The notes: generated from the letters alone by a model not told the origin. A DNA stretch of 64,000 bases from Anthonomus grandis grandis (GCF_022605725.1 NC_065549.1:40749690-40813689); one strand, 5' to 3'. Shown: positions 1 to 12,250, counted from the first letter of the stretch. Numbers and translations: made by a program.

Positions 1-1080
1 AATTTAAGCCCAAATTTAAGTGAAAAAGAAATGGGAGCATCATAATCTGATTCATATTTTATCATTATTTATATATATTTTTTTCTTGACGTATTGTATC
101 TACGCTAGAAGTTTGTAATATGATCCACGGAATACTCCGTGTATATAATATGTATAAAAAAAATATTGCCAATACATCAATTTCTTTGCAGACTGTACCA
201 CTAATTTTTCTATTTATCTCGGCCGCCCACTAACCTTCTTACTTATTTTACGTATCTCGGAAGCCAACCTACAATCGACGTGGTGTATCTAACCTACAAA
301 GTTCATTACATATGCACTGAAGTATTTCATCGTCTTCTTTTTAACCATACCTTAATTAATGTTATGTAAATTTGAAAAAGTTAAATCTGCTATAACAAAA
401 ACAAAAAATAAAACCTAACTCCGACTTCAGTTCAAAAAAAGTATAGTAGGGCATATTTTAATTTCTACCACTTGAAATACTCAAGAAAATATGAACCTGA
501 AAGTTTGACACTAAAATAAGTTATAACAAATCCCAATAAAAAAAATTGAATTTGATAAAAGTTGTTAAAATCCAGAATTTCTTAGTACATTCCCTTGGTC
601 TATCGTCATGAATATTTTACTTTCCCTTTTAACGAACTGGATTGTGATAATCTCTCTCGTGTTAATTTAGTTTTCCTGAGATTACTGAGCATATAGAAAT
701 AGCTTATATAATAATAATAATAATCATAACGTTTATTAATTCCCAACACAATTAATAATTCAATAATTGCATTGCTGTAAAAGAAATAATAATAATATAA
801 TTGTGCGGGATCAAATGGCCTAATTTTCAGCATCCCAACAATTACGTAGGGGCTGTTGAAGCCACGAAGTTAACTGTTTATTTATTCATTTATTTTTTTA
901 TAATTATATATATAAGAATATATTTACAAAATAAAGAAGGAGAAAGAGAGAGAGAACAGTAAGAGAGATCGAAGGAAAAGAAGGCGTAAAGAAGAAAAAA
1001 GAAGAGATGACACTATACTCAGCCTATGTGTATGTCTATAGCCTTAGGAAAGTAAAATCTAAAAAGTAAGTTGGTACTGA
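1..1080. other. AT-rich intergenic DNA
   Basis: No coding frame with recognisable motifs was found. The stretch holds short simple repeats, including an ATA run near 707-724 and a purine-rich GA/AG tract near 935-1010. Short open frames here are low-complexity and tyrosine- or lysine-rich, as expected by chance in AT-rich DNA. Confidence 0.6.
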
Positions 1081-1099
1081 CTACCTCTCCTCATACATA

Positions 1100-1640
1100 T
1101 TCAAGGGATGTGCTGACTTTCTGGTAGCACCAGAAAGTCATTCACTTACGGCTCTTTTTAATCTTTGCTTGAAGTCAGGCAAATTTCCAGGCAAAATGAA
1201 ATAAAAATCTCTTGTAGTTCCACAACATAAAAATGGTAAGAACAATTTAATAGAAAATTATAGGCCTATGTGTCTATTGAACCTTATTGCTAAAGTATTT
1301 GAATCTATAATTTGTCAAATCATCGAAATCACTTTTAATATTTTAATCTTAGATTACCAATATATGAAAGATAAATGCTTATTGAAAAACCATGCTGCTC
1401 AGACTTTTGACAACAACATTCAACTTAATGCTGTATTTCCTGATGCAGAGAAGGAATTTGACAAGGTTAGTTTCTTAATAGCAGAAATTAAGAGACGTCT
1501 TACGTAACTCACTAAATTTCATTCATTCATTCTTTTCTATCAGACAATGTTATGTAAGAGTGGGTGCATCTTTCTCGGATTTTTACATAGGATCATAAGG
1601 TGTCCCTTAGGACAGCAATATAGCAAGAATAGAACTTCAG
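1100..1640 (+). pseudogene. Degraded LINE reverse-transcriptase fragment
   Basis: Three-frame reading gives the order of blocks expected in a non-LTR reverse transcriptase. First comes LFNLCLKSGKFPG near 1156-1195, then NYRPMCLLNLIAKVFES near 1257-1305, then a decayed FEKAFDKV-like block (AEKEFDKV) near 1445-1470. After a frame change, a remnant of the GVPQGS block lies near 1590-1615. Stops and frameshifts separate the blocks. The catalytic YADD block is not visible, and both ends of the element are missing. The clade is probably Jockey/CR1-like but cannot be fixed from so short a piece. Confidence 0.65.
1114..1140. repeat. 12-bp perfect inverted repeat
   Basis: The arms TGACTTTCTGGT and ACCAGAAAGTCA are exactly complementary and are separated by AGC. 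The foldback lies inside the LINE reverse-transcriptase remnant, so it may be a mutational product of the dead element rather than a site. Confidence 0.8.
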
Positions 1641-1659
1641 GAGGACTATCTGATGGAAG

Positions 1660-2830
1660 GTATTTTTGACAATACTACAACAAAATTATTGGTTACAATT
1701 AAAATGTTGTGCGAAGAAAACGTATTTATCTGAGAACTTGGCTCCCATGAATTATGATGTGGTAATGCTCTCTGAAACCTTATTCACAATTAACTTCATT
1801 AATATGATACTATATTAAATTCATACTACTTTTATCACCATGATTGAAATTTTTTAATGATTAATCAAACTTGCAACTGCAAAGTTTTGATTGCGGTTTT
1901 CTATTATTATTAGCGATTTGCCTATCTGTATTAACCACTCAAACTGTCTCTTACTTACCGATGCCTTTATGATTTTTAAGGGCGACCACCTGTGAAGATT
2001 ACAACATAAAACTTTAGACTGATCTTAAGAATGTAGTGAATTAGTTTACACATAATAAAATGTCAAAAAAGCGTTTTTCCATTACTTTTATAATTAAAGA
2101 GGCTTAAGGGTTCTAGATTTTATTATCTGGAGTTCCAAAACCTTCAAATAAATTCTAATTTTTATATAACTCTTTAATACTTTTATGAATCCATATATGG
2201 TGCTATAATTTGATCCCTACAAACAGAATGTTTTAGTACTTAATTAAAAAAGGTCAAAAAAAATTATAAAGGTTTCTTTATTTCTAATGTATGGCAACAT
2301 TATTTCATATACGTTCAACAATATATTTTCAACATATATGTCCAATACTGATTTCTTATAAAAGTATGTTTTGATGGCACACTATTATAAGAGGTGGTTC
2401 CAAATTTGATAACTGTAGCTTTATAGATCTGTCTCGTTTCATATTCTAAAATTATATTTGAGATTGAAAAATTAATTGATTGTTTAACTGTGTAACAACT
2501 TAGTTGTGCACATTTTAACCGTATTTTACATGGTTATTATAATAAGATATTGGATAGTATGGATCTGAATTTATTTGTTGGATTGATTTATTTATATTGC
2601 AAATAAACTTAAACAAGTGTTAAGGGGGTAAGCTGGTATGATATACGATCTTTATTAATTTTATTAGTATTGTCTTATATGAATACTTTTATCTGTGATT
2701 GATTTTTTTAAAAATATGATATCAGATGTAATATTTGAACCTATAATATTTATAAGTTTTTTTATTTTTTTCTACTTTAGTGTTGGTTTCTTTTCTTTAC
2801 ATATAATTACTCTGTTAGGTATTTGTAAAG
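1660..2830. other. AT-rich stretch without recognised features
   Basis: I see no motif-bearing frame and no long repeat here. Base composition is strongly AT-biased, with many short A and T runs. Confidence 0.5.
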
Positions 2831-2835
2831 TATAA

Positions 2836-3362
2836 TAAATAATAATAATAGTTATTATTATTATTTTATTAGATAAAAGCCAGGAATTTACATTCTGTAT
2901 AGTTCTATGAACTAAGTAAGCATTACAATATATTTCAATAAATCTTCAAATGTCGGCCGTCAAATTTAAACACTAAACATGTCCCATTTATTCAGACGAT
3001 TCTTAAAACAGTTTACAGTAGGAGCAGTTGTGACATCTACGGGTAACGAATTCCAAACATCAAACACTCTATTAGGCAAAAACATTTGACGTGTTTTTGT
3101 TTTATACATCTGTTTTTTAAATTTTAAAGTGTGACCGCGAAGTCTAATATCCCGATCTCTTTTAAATAGTTCATTTAGATCCCAGCCCAAATAATTATAA
3201 ATGTAAAAATTAAATCACCACGAAGCTTTCGTTTATTAAAAGTTAGCAAGTTTGCATTTGAAAGTCTCTCGCTGTAGGTAGGTCTCGGCATACGCAAACC
3301 ATACGTAGATTGTGTAGCGCGTCGCTGCAACAATTCAAGTAAATTTTTGTCGCGCACCAAGT
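2836..3362 (-). pseudogene. CR1-like LINE 3' end, 5'-truncated
   Basis: Minus-strand reading gives the last part of a CR1/Jockey-superfamily ORF2 downstream of the catalytic RT core. The segment 3360-3175 contains LLELLQRRATQSTYGLR and RKLRGDLIFTF. The segment 3190-2966, in another frame, contains RLRGHTLKFKK, NRVFDVWNSLPVDV and a final FKNRLNKW. Those blocks are the usual C-terminal signature of these elements. A frameshift near 3180 splits them. A short ATT/AAT tail at 2836-2870 lies where the 3' microsatellite tail of such an element would be. The catalytic domain and everything 5' of it are absent, as is typical of abortive target-primed integration. Confidence 0.8.
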
Positions 3363-4150
3363 CCGCGAAAATTAATTAAATAAATATTTAAATTTTTATG
3401 AAGTACACTTTACGCCATGGCCTTCCAATGAAATCACCATCTATCATAAACAGAATAAATAATATATGATTCGGAATCAATTATCTCGTTCTATTGAATA
3501 CCATAGAAAACAACTATAAAAACACATTGTTACATTACACTAATAGTATTTGTCCTTTGGCAAATGTTTTCTCTTAATTTACGAAAACCGAAACATTTTA
3601 TTCGCACCACTTTCTATTATTGTTAGAAACGTTTCTCAGCAACTTTTGATTAAAACTCTCGTGCTGTTGTCCCGCCCGAATGTCTTTATTATTCGAATGT
3701 GCGATGAAAAATAACCAAACTTTGCACAAACTTCCCGAATAATATGACAAAAGGTGACTAATTACTTTTGGAAGTTTTATAATTAATAAAGACAAAAGAC
3801 GTATTTCACTTTTAAGGCTCAAAATACTATATACGTAATAGATTTCTTATTGGTTGTTTACTAATGAGTATCTCTATTTTTAAATATACGGGGTAGTATA
3901 CGAGTTTAAATATTCACTATTATCCTTATCAACTGATGCAAGTCTTACAACCTGAAGATTAATCCTAAAAATAGTTGAAATTTCAAATAATTTTGTAATA
4001 AGTTTTTCATTTAATTTTCATTTAGTTTATTTAGTTCATATTGATTCATGTTCTTTTATCACTAGGTATTTTTTCTTTAGTTAAATTTAATGCCTTTGGT
4101 TGACTCACCTTGTTAAGGAAGTATTTCACTTGTTTCAATAATTTATTTTT
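3363..4150. other. AT-rich intergenic DNA
   Basis: No supported gene. The short open frames here lack family motifs. Confidence 0.5.
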
Positions 4151-4159
4151 TTTTCTTGA

Positions 4160-4315
4160 ATTTCAACTCCTCGTTTTGAGGCCTTAAACAGTGCGCGATT
4201 CATTGGAGCTCTAATCGTCAAACAGTTTAGAGTCGCGACTCAACACCGAAAAATCGCTAGCGTGAAAGTGTAGATAATTCGTAAATCTCGGCCACCGATA
4301 ATAAAAGGTAAGGTC
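4160..4315 (+). promoter_or_regulatory. Possible 5' exon edge with splice donor
   Basis: A locally GC-richer patch of about 120 bp in AT-rich surroundings ends in AAAAG|GTAAGG, with the donor GT at 4308-4309. It includes the perfect 12-bp palindrome GAGTCGCGACTC at 4230-4241. No convincing Inr/DPE pair or acceptor was found. It could be a first exon of a plus-strand gene or simply conserved non-coding DNA. Confidence 0.2.
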
Positions 4316-5100
4316 TCATGACAGCGTTTTCCAAGTTTTTAGTTAATCTTATTAATTATTTACAGTCCACTAAATTACTTTTTTTTCCTTTTTTTTTTTC
4401 ATCGTGAGTTAACTAACTTTTTAATTTTATTTTTTATTTGAACTTTAGCGCAATTAATCAACAAATTTTTTTGAGTCTTTTATGTATGAACGTGTTGAAA
4501 GTGTTTGTTCCAAATCTCTAACCCTAGTCCTCTTCTCCAATTGTGGCTAAATTTTATTTTATAAGAAATTGCATCCTTTGCGTTCGTCATACGGTATATT
4601 AAGTAGTTATTAGCAATCAAACCGACACAGTTTAACTTTAATAATGCCTTAATTAAATGTACCAGGTGGCAAATATAATCGCCAGTTACGTTTAAGGGTT
4701 AATGGACCCTATTAAGTCGTTTACGGAACATGTGTTTCAAAAGGTTGTGTTATGACAATTTTAATTAAGCAACTATATGTATTGCACCCTAAGAAACCTT
4801 TTATTTGGAATAACCTTTATAATCGTAATTTACGAAGAATTAAAACTTATATACTTTGTTTACTGAAATCGAAGAAAATGTGTCCCAAAAAATCTTCGGC
4901 ACCTTGTCACCACTTGAAAATTGGTCTAATAACAACCTACTCCGTGTCGATTGGGACATACTTGTCCCATTAAAAATTTGGTTTTGAAAATGCGACTTTT
5001 TTTATTTGTTAAACTTTAGTGTCTTTTAATTTATTTCTTTATTAGTACCTACTGCAATGACAAAAATAGCTTAATTTTTTTAACGTAAGTATAGTGTGGG
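4316..5100. other. AT-rich intergenic DNA
   Basis: No supported gene. A frame at 4752-4973 is open but has no recognisable motif. Confidence 0.5.
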
Positions 5101-5102
5101 CT

Positions 5103-5366
5103 ATACAGTGCTTTCATTTCAAAACGATCCACTCTTAATAACTTTCTTGTCCCTTAATAACTCTCTGTGCTCCGCCTGTGAGGTACCACTATGTAAAGAA
5201 TGTTTCTCACAAAAATAAATAATATGATGATTTTCTTGATCTTGGTTTACTTTACTATTGGGACATATAAAACCCAAACAAATATACGGCTGAGACATAT
5301 ACAGTAATTTCATTTCAAAACGATCCACCTTAATAACTTTCTTCTAAAAAAAAAAAAAAAAAAAAA
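5103..5366. repeat. Pair of direct repeats and poly-A tract
   Basis: A block of about 45 bp containing CATTTCAAAACGATCCAC and TTAATAACTTTCTT occurs at 5103-5148 and again at 5299-5344, about 196 bp apart. The copies differ by a small indel. The second copy runs into a 21-nt A tract at 5346-5366. This looks like a local duplication or the edge of an A-tailed retroposon on the plus strand. Confidence 0.6.
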
Positions 5367-5636
5367 CACGTCAAATTAGATATACAGGGGGATGTTTAAT
5401 TATGCCTTTACTAAAGTTCTGTCAATCACCTTCACTAACCTCACTTATATAATATGTCAAAAAATGTGATATGATGTGATGATGTGATATGATATGATAG
5501 AGGGAAGATGATGCGCCGGCGTAAATAAGTACAACGTTCGGTCACCTCGGTCCGTACATTTCATTAATTTATGTCCTATTAATGTAAAAATAATTAGTTA
5601 CAAGTGTTTAAGGTGTTATTTTAAGTAGTTCTAGTC

Positions 5637-6410
5637 ATGGGGAGAAATACAGTTAATTCGTCAAACGCCCAAGTAAGTCAAAATCCAGAAATCTAAAAGT
5701 TGAATGAACGAGTAGAGCAAATGGCGTCCCAGTTTAAAACCGAATTTGACAGCTTTAAGAAGAATCTAGCAAGAACCACATCGACATCCACCTCAAAGGA
5801 TAACTCTCATTTCGAGGATATTGCTGAGTTATCAGTAAGATTTTCTACCTTTGAAAAAACTGTATTAGAAAACATAAATAATATCCGTCAAAACATTACG
5901 CAATTAAACCTTCAAGTGTCAAAACACAGTACGGCAGCCAATAGAAACACCGTATTAGTTCACGGCATTAAAGAAAATTCAAATGACGATCTGTACGACG
6001 GTATTGTTGATCTCATTTCTACAAAAATAAATATTTCGGTACGCAAATATGATATAAATTTTTGTCACCGGCTGGGCAGTAAAGATCAACAGCTGGCCTT
6101 AAAACCTAAAACAGTTGTGGTCTCATTTTGCCAGAGATGGTTGCGCGATAAAAGTTTCTACAGTAAACGGTCGTTAAAGGGGACAAAAGTCATGTTATCC
6201 GAGCTGTTTACGGTTTCCCAGCATAGTTTGTTAAAAAAAGTTCAAGTTCAATATAAAAACTCCTGCTGGACCAAAGGGAGGCAAGTGTTTGTTGTGCATA
6301 AAGGTGTTAAAGTGCTAATAAATTCTAAAGACAAACTGGGCGAACTTACGAGGAAGAACGACAACAATCAGGACCCGAGTAATTACTATAGTAAGTGTTT
6401 TTATTTTTAA
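5637..6410 (+). pseudogene. LINE ORF1 (coiled-coil plus RRM-like nucleic-acid-binding protein)
   Basis: The likely original start is the ATG at 5637. Its frame is broken by TAA at 5694 after 19 codons and then stays open to 6410. The downstream product of about 235 residues has a hydrophilic heptad-like region (residues about 10-80, with FEKTVLENINNIRQNITQLN) that suggests a coiled coil for multimerisation. A block NTVLVHGIKENSNDD follows near residue 85. Then come FCHRLGS and KTVVVSFCQRWLRDK, the pattern seen in L1/Jockey-type ORF1 RNA-binding domains in which an RRM-like fold is followed by a C-terminal domain. There is no CCHC zinc knuckle, unlike the Gag fragment at 20.4-21.0 kb. ORF1 proteins bind the element RNA to form the retrotransposition particle. 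The nonsense codon argues that this copy is dead. Confidence 0.75.
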
Positions 6411-7207
6411 CTTGGGTTCAAAATGTAAATGTGTTTAATTGATCAAAGAAAGTTAACAACTTGAATATTGTGTTTTTTTTTCCGGTTTATTGTGATTTTC
6501 TTTTTTTGGTTTTTGTTCTAATTTTTTTTTCAGTTCATGTATCTTGCATCTTTTATGTTGTTTATATCAGGAAACTCCATATTATAATATTTTCCTTTCA
6601 AAATGCTTTTCAAAAAACTTACGCTCTCTGTGTATCATTTATTTTTTGGGTTATTAGTTATTTAGTTTGTAGTATGAAGACTCTCAATCTTCGGTGTTTG
6701 AGTAATTAGATCTATACAGATGTGAAGGCCAAGGCCTAAATTGTATATCTTTTTTTTTTCTCTCACTCTATTAAAATGATAATAATATAATGATTAAAGC
6801 TTATGAACTTTTGTCTTATGTGTCATATCCAGTTTTTCTAATCACACTTATGTGTATAAGTTTAGTGTGTATATTTATATAACACTGATTAATTATAATT
6901 ATTTTCATCTTAAATTACAATTATAAATTAGTTTAGTTAAAAAATAACTTCTGGTTCTAAGTTACTACACAAGATCCAATGTGATCATTTCATTTATTAA
7001 TTTTCTTTTTGATGTATTTAAATCTCAAGGATGTAATCTTATATCTTGTGAAGTGCACCTATGCAATAATGTTTAGTCAAAGCATAGTGAGTGCTGCTGT
7101 TGTGATATGCGTTTTGTTTCAATTAAATTTATGTTTTAAGAATGTATAGTTGATAGTTTGTATTAAATATTTGTTAGTTTTAGTGTCATGGCGAAAGGGG
7201 TGGGTGG
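6411..7207. other. Long AT-rich gap between LINE ORF1 and ORF2
   Basis: About 800 bp separate the two ORFs, which is much longer than usual for two-ORF LINEs. The DNA is T-rich and any open frame encodes hydrophobic low-complexity sequence. It may hold a later AT-rich insertion, or decayed ORF2 5' sequence. I see no terminal repeats that would prove an insertion. Confidence 0.4.
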
Positions 7208-10107
7208 ATGTGCGTGGGTCAGGATATTTTTTATGGGGTGAAGGCGGTTAATCAGCAAGATAATTTGATTAATCAAGATTATAAGAGGGTAGGTATGAAT
7301 TTTACTGTTGCGCATTCTAATATTCGATCGATGAATACCGGATTTGACGAATTTTCAAATTATGTGTCTGATTACGACTTTGACATTTTGAGACTGTCAG
7401 AAACGTGGTTAACTCCTGAGCATGATAGCAGTAGCTTTGAAATTCCTGGATACAAACTTATTAGGAGAGGTCGAGTAGGAAGGGGTGGAGGCGTAGGGAT
7501 ATACATTAAAAACAAATATAAAAATGAAAATATATATTTTAATGTAATTTCAGCTGATTTTGAATATGCTATCATTAAACTTAATATAAATAAAAGATCA
7601 ATTCTGTTTACAACTGTATATCGTTCGCCTTCATCTAATGCGGATCATTTTATTGATTGGTTAGAGGAAATATGTAGCTTATCCTTGCCATTTTACAATC
7701 AGGTTATCTTTGTTTTTGACTTTTTGACTTTTTAAAACAACATTCACTCAAAAAAACCTTGAAAGACTCTTAGAAATGTTTAACCTAAAACAGGTTATTA
7801 CAGAACCTACTCGAATAAATTTTGCTGCAAACATTTTTAGCCTCATTGATGTTATTATAACAAATCAATTATCAATCATAAAAAAATCAGGTTCAGTAAG
7901 TATTTCACCAGAGATTTCAGACCATAATATGGTATATACTGTTTTGGATTTTGTCAAGGTACGTGATACTGTTAAATACATCCAGTATAGAAATTATAAT
8001 AATATAAATCGCGATCAGTTTAACTTAGACGCGGAACAGCTACCATGGGATAATATATATTATACACAAGATATAGATAAAAAGATTGACATATTTAATA
8101 GGATTATATTATTTTTAATAAATAAACATGCTCCGCTATTATCCAAAAAGGTAAAAGAAAAACCGTTTACGCCGTGGATTACAAATAATATCAAATTTCT
8201 TATAAAAGAAAGAGATAAGGCTCATCGTAGATATTTGAAACAAAAAACTAAAGCACACCTCCAGTACTATAGGCAATTAAGGAATTTCACTAAGCATGCT
8301 GTTGCGAGGGAAAAAATCACCTATTTCAACACAATGCCACAAAAGCATAAAAGAGAATTTTGGAATACTGCAAGAAAATTAAACCTTGGCTGTAAGAGGA
8401 ATTCTGGCTTACCAGACAAGTTTTTAAATGCAACTGCTCTTAGGAACTCTTTTTCAGGTTTAAATACTACAGCTGATACAACTTCAAATGAAAAACTTAA
8501 TTTTTATAAAGCTAATAGGTATTTTAACACAAGGTCTTACCTAAATTTTACACAAATGGATGAGCCAACATTAATTAAAATCATTAAAACAATACACTGT
8601 AACGCAATAGGTGAAGACTCCATAGGCTTAAAAGATCTAGAAATGTGCCTACCATATCTTAAAAAACCATTATTAAATATTTTAAATAGCTGCTTATTAC
8701 AAAAATTTTTTTCCTATTAATTATCCTACAATTTGGAAAAAAGCTATTTTGAAACCTCTAGCAAAGGTGGCTGATCCAAAAGGGTTTAAAGACCTCAGAC
8801 CCATTAGTATACTGCCTCTGGTATCCAAAATTTGAGAAAGGTTTGTGCACCAACAAATATGCAGCTTTGTTGATTTTTATAATATCATCCCGGACTGCCA
8901 ATCGGGTTTTAAAAAGAACTTTAGCACTACCACGAGTCTAGTACACCTGCTTAATTACTGTAGGATAAATGAGGAAAAAAAGGAAATAACATGTCTTGGA
9001 TTATTGGATTTTAGTAGAGCTTTCAATAGTTTAAACCACGAAATGTTATTAGCAAAGCTTTATTATTTTGGTTTTTCGAATAAGACGATTGGTTTCTTTA
9101 AGTCATATTTTAATAATAGAGCGAATTGCGTAGTAATCAACAAGGCTTTTACAACTGAAAAATCAAGTTATTATCCTGTATCTACCGGTGTTCCCCAGGG
9201 TTCTATTTTGGGGCCGTTGCTTTTTTTATTGTATGTTGCAGATATGAAATCCTGCATAAAGTACTCACTGTTACAACAATATGCGAACGATTCCCAGGTG
9301 TATACTTCATTTTCACGTGAAACTCTACCCATAATAGAAGAATAATTTAATAAGGATTTAGAAAATATAGATAACTTTCCTGCGACCATAATTTGAAATT
9401 AAGTTCGTCTAAAACATGTGTAATTTTTCTGGGTGGTGGAAAGAACGCCCATAATGCAGCAACAACTTTAAACGCAAAAATTCGTAATGAGCAGCTACCA
9501 GTAGTACGAGAGATCAAAAACTTAGGAGTATACATTGATAGCAGTATTTCATTTCAAACACATATAAAGAATAAGCTCAAAATTGCATACATGCGCTTAA
9601 GAAAACTTTACGGCTTAAAAAATTATTTACCTCCTAAAACTAAATATTTTTTATGTAACACACTTGTTTTATCCCTATTTGATTATTGTGATGTGGTATA
9701 TTCGGATTCATTGACTGAAGACTCCGCTTACTCAATACAAAAACTTCAGAATTGTTGTATGCGTTTTTCTTAGTCACATTTCTCCTTATTTAAACAATAA
9801 CTTAATTCTAAATATGAAAAATCGTAGAAAATATCACATGTATTCCTTTGTGTATAAAGTTATAAAAACTAGGGAGCCATTATATTCAGCTAACAATTTT
9901 ACAAATTTCCTTCATGAGCATAACACTAGATTTATAAATTTATTTAGGATACCTCAACATAGAACAGCAAATTTTTAAAAATCTTTTGTTTTTGTCACCT
10001 CTTAACTTTGGAATAGACTTCCGGCTAATTGCAAAAGTTTTCCGTTTACTGCATATAAAAAATATATTCGTAATAAACTGCTTGATTCTCAAAAAAACAA
10101 TACTATT
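7208..10107 (+). pseudogene. LINE ORF2 (endonuclease and reverse transcriptase), broken
   Basis: The APE-type endonuclease starts near 7295 with NFTVAHSNIRSMN. It continues with ILRLSETWL, GRGGGVGIYIK and TTVYRSPSSN up to about 7735. After a frame break it resumes at 7776 and reaches SDHNMVYT near 7918, the conserved SDH end of the domain. The linker contains PWITNNIKFLIKERDKAHRRY near 8173-8235. The RT domain runs from about 8727, with LRPISILPLVSKI, a stop at 8834, then GLLDFSRAFNSLNHEML and TGVPQGSILGPLLFLLY. The catalytic YADD block reads QQYANDSQVY, so a metal-binding aspartate has become asparagine. The C-terminal part (9393-10107) has NLGVYIDSSISF, LFDYCDVVYSDS and FRIPQHRT, with more stops. 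At least four lesions show it is dead. Confidence 0.9.
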
Positions 10108-10262
10108 AAATTAATTAATTTACCTTTACTGCATATCCAGAACCCCCGCCTGCTTCGCCTTACCTAAATATTTGAATATGATACTCAACACATGCATATC
10201 TCGATTAATTAAGAAAATCTTTTTTTTACTTTTTACTTTTAAGGTTTTTGAAGAGCTATGCC

Positions 10263-10293
10263 ACACAGGTTCTATCTTATGATGAACCTGTGT
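10263..10293 (+). repeat. Hairpin in LINE 3' UTR
   Basis: The arms ACACAGGTTC and GAACCTGTGT are perfectly complementary around an 11-nt loop. The structure lies about 150 bp before the tail of the LINE. RT recognition of 3' stem-loops is known for several LINEs, so this may be the 3' recognition hairpin; that role is inferred. Confidence 0.6.
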
Positions 10294-10440
10294 AAACGGT
10301 TCTCTATAATCGAAGCATGGTCCTATTTATCATGTATTTGGTGGGTTGTACAACATATGTATATTATTATGCTACAATTTTGTATATGATTATTTATTTA
10401 CCTTCATGATAAATAAATTTGTTTTGAATTTGAGTTTGAT

Positions 10441-11216
10441 ACATCATAGTAACAGCGTAAAATTCTCCATTCAACGGTACCAAAAAAAATGAAATCGGTA
10501 AATGTGTAAGCAAATGGTTAGCGAAAATGTCTAGAAATAACGAATATTTTATTTACGCCAAACTTTGGTATGTCAAATGGCTACTCCATAGTGTGATACA
10601 TTATTTTAAAGGGCATTCATTATGCTATCAATGGTTGTAAAAAAAAAATTAAATTGATTGACCAAGAAGCAATTACAGTGTGTGTTTTAAAAAAGTTTCT
10701 ACCTATGAGTAAATGTAGTAATGTAGCTTTAAACTCTCGCTTTTAAGAATTTTCAATATATTTTTCTTCTAAAAATCCACCTAAAGCATTTAAAAATAAA
10801 GTTTAAATCGGCCACGCCTAACGTTCTAATCAAGCAAAAATACCCCCGCGATTAATCCGTCGAAGCATTATTCCCGGAAAGTCCAATATTTTAGAGTTCA
10901 AAAGAAAACGTTCACGACCCAAGTCAACTTTTTTAAATCCTCGAGAACAAAAACACAGAAACCCCTTTATATTTCTTCGGGCTGTAAAGTGGCTTTTAGT
11001 TGATGAAAATCCGGTTGTAAAAATCGAATTGCCGCGCGGTTACTTATAAACATCCTCTCTCGGATTTAATTGATTTTGGAAGTTCGTTATGTCGCTTTAT
11101 TTATAGGATTTCCATTGAACCAGTCAATGAGTAGCGTTAAGTTTATTGCTTGTAAAATAATTAAAGGGTGACTTATTATTATGTTGTCACATGATTTGTG
11201 TTAATGTTTGGCCTGT
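10441..11216. other. Unique-looking DNA, moderately GC-rich core
   Basis: No coding frame is supported. The part at about 10805-11120 is less AT-rich and less repetitive than its surroundings, and could be conserved non-coding DNA. Nothing in the sequence itself tells its function. Confidence 0.35.
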
Positions 11217-11867
11217 AATAATAATAATGGTTTATTTGAAATATTTTTCATCAGTATACAGTAATTAAATAATTAAATATAATAATAAATATTTTTTGTT
11301 TGCATAGAAAGAAAAAAAATACTATTTTTCTATTTTTTGTTAAAAAACAACAAATAGAAAAATTATTACAGGCAGTAATTAAATAAATAAAATAATCCCC
11401 AAAAATTGTAATAAATTACTCAAGAAAACAACCATTCAAAAGTTAAAAAAGAAGAACCTAAATAATATACCTAAATTATATACCCTACTGATTTATTAGA
11501 TGTACAATCATCCTATTACGAAAAGTATTACAAGAAAATGATAATCGGTCCGAATCTAAATTTAAAGAATTTATTTGATAAGCAAAATTGTAAGAAAATG
11601 ATCATTTAAGTAACTGTGTTTTATGTCTCGGAATGAAAATAGAAGATAGGGCGGACCACGAAATATTAAAATTTTATAAAAAAATGTTAAAGAATGAGCA
11701 ATTCTTCGATTATGCATATTAAGCCATCCAAATTCGTGAAGTTTATGGGAAATGCGGTTTCTCCTGCGAATGCCAAATATTAGTCGAATACAAGAATTTC
11801 GATCGACATATATAATGAAAAAACAGATTACCATTAAAACGATAATATTATCGCTATATAGGTCCAT
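11217..11867 (-). pseudogene. LINE ORF2 C-terminal fragment with ATT tail
   Basis: The minus strand reads RNSCIRLIFGIRRRNRISHK, then LHEFGWLNMHNRRIAHSLTF, then KILIFRGPPYLL. This is the C-terminal post-RT region of CR1/L2-like elements, where the usual pattern is QNSCIRFIFG, then LGWL, then RR. No catalytic block is present. The 3' end on this strand is marked by AATAAACCATTATTATTATTA at about 11217-11237, a microsatellite tail after a polyadenylation-like signal. The element is therefore strongly 5'-truncated. The reading frame is open for the conserved region and then decays toward the 3' UTR. Confidence 0.75.
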
Positions 11868-12250
11868 CCCGGTTTAATGTCTCTATTTGGAGTTTTTTAA
11901 AGTCACATTCTACTTTTTTTGTCAAAGATAAAAAATTCTAATCTTACTTAATTATTTTTAATTTACAGGACTATTTTAATATTGATAAACTATAATAATT
12001 ACTCACAATATACACAATACTATTTAAAATATAAAAATACTCGAAAATGAAACGTATTATGGAACAAAAAATGAGTATTCTTTTTGCTGACCTGAGGTGC
12101 TGATATGCTGCTTAAAATTATTTTTAAATAATTTTTTAAAAATTTTAGTCTTACAATATGAAGTAAAATATTAAGAAATTTGAGTGCCTAATACTTTAGT
12201 GAACTTAGCTTTTATGTTTTGATGGGAACCTCCATCTAATCTACATGTGC
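11868..12250. other. AT-rich intergenic DNA
   Basis: No gene or repeat recognised. Confidence 0.5.

Larger units (their letters stand above)
5560..10440 (+). mobile_element. Near full-length dead two-ORF LINE (Jockey/CR1 superfamily)
   Basis: The element carries ORF1 (5637-6410) and ORF2 with endonuclease, reverse transcriptase and C-terminal blocks (about 7208-10107). A 3' UTR follows and ends in an AATAAA-like signal near 10411 and a short degenerate hexamer tail at 10422-10440 (TTTGAA, TTTGAG, TTTGAT). The 5' limit is uncertain and is set before the first possible ORF1 start. A second, 3'-only copy of the same family lies on the minus strand at 54379-55410. The pieces match block for block in the C-terminal region, for example FRIPQHRT in both. 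ORF1 and ORF2 each contain stops or frameshifts, so this copy is inactive. Confidence 0.85.

Noticed and set aside
6461..6709. Hydrophobic 82-codon frame that could look like a membrane protein
   Set aside because: T-rich low-complexity DNA between LINE ORFs; Phe/Val/Leu bias is expected by chance.
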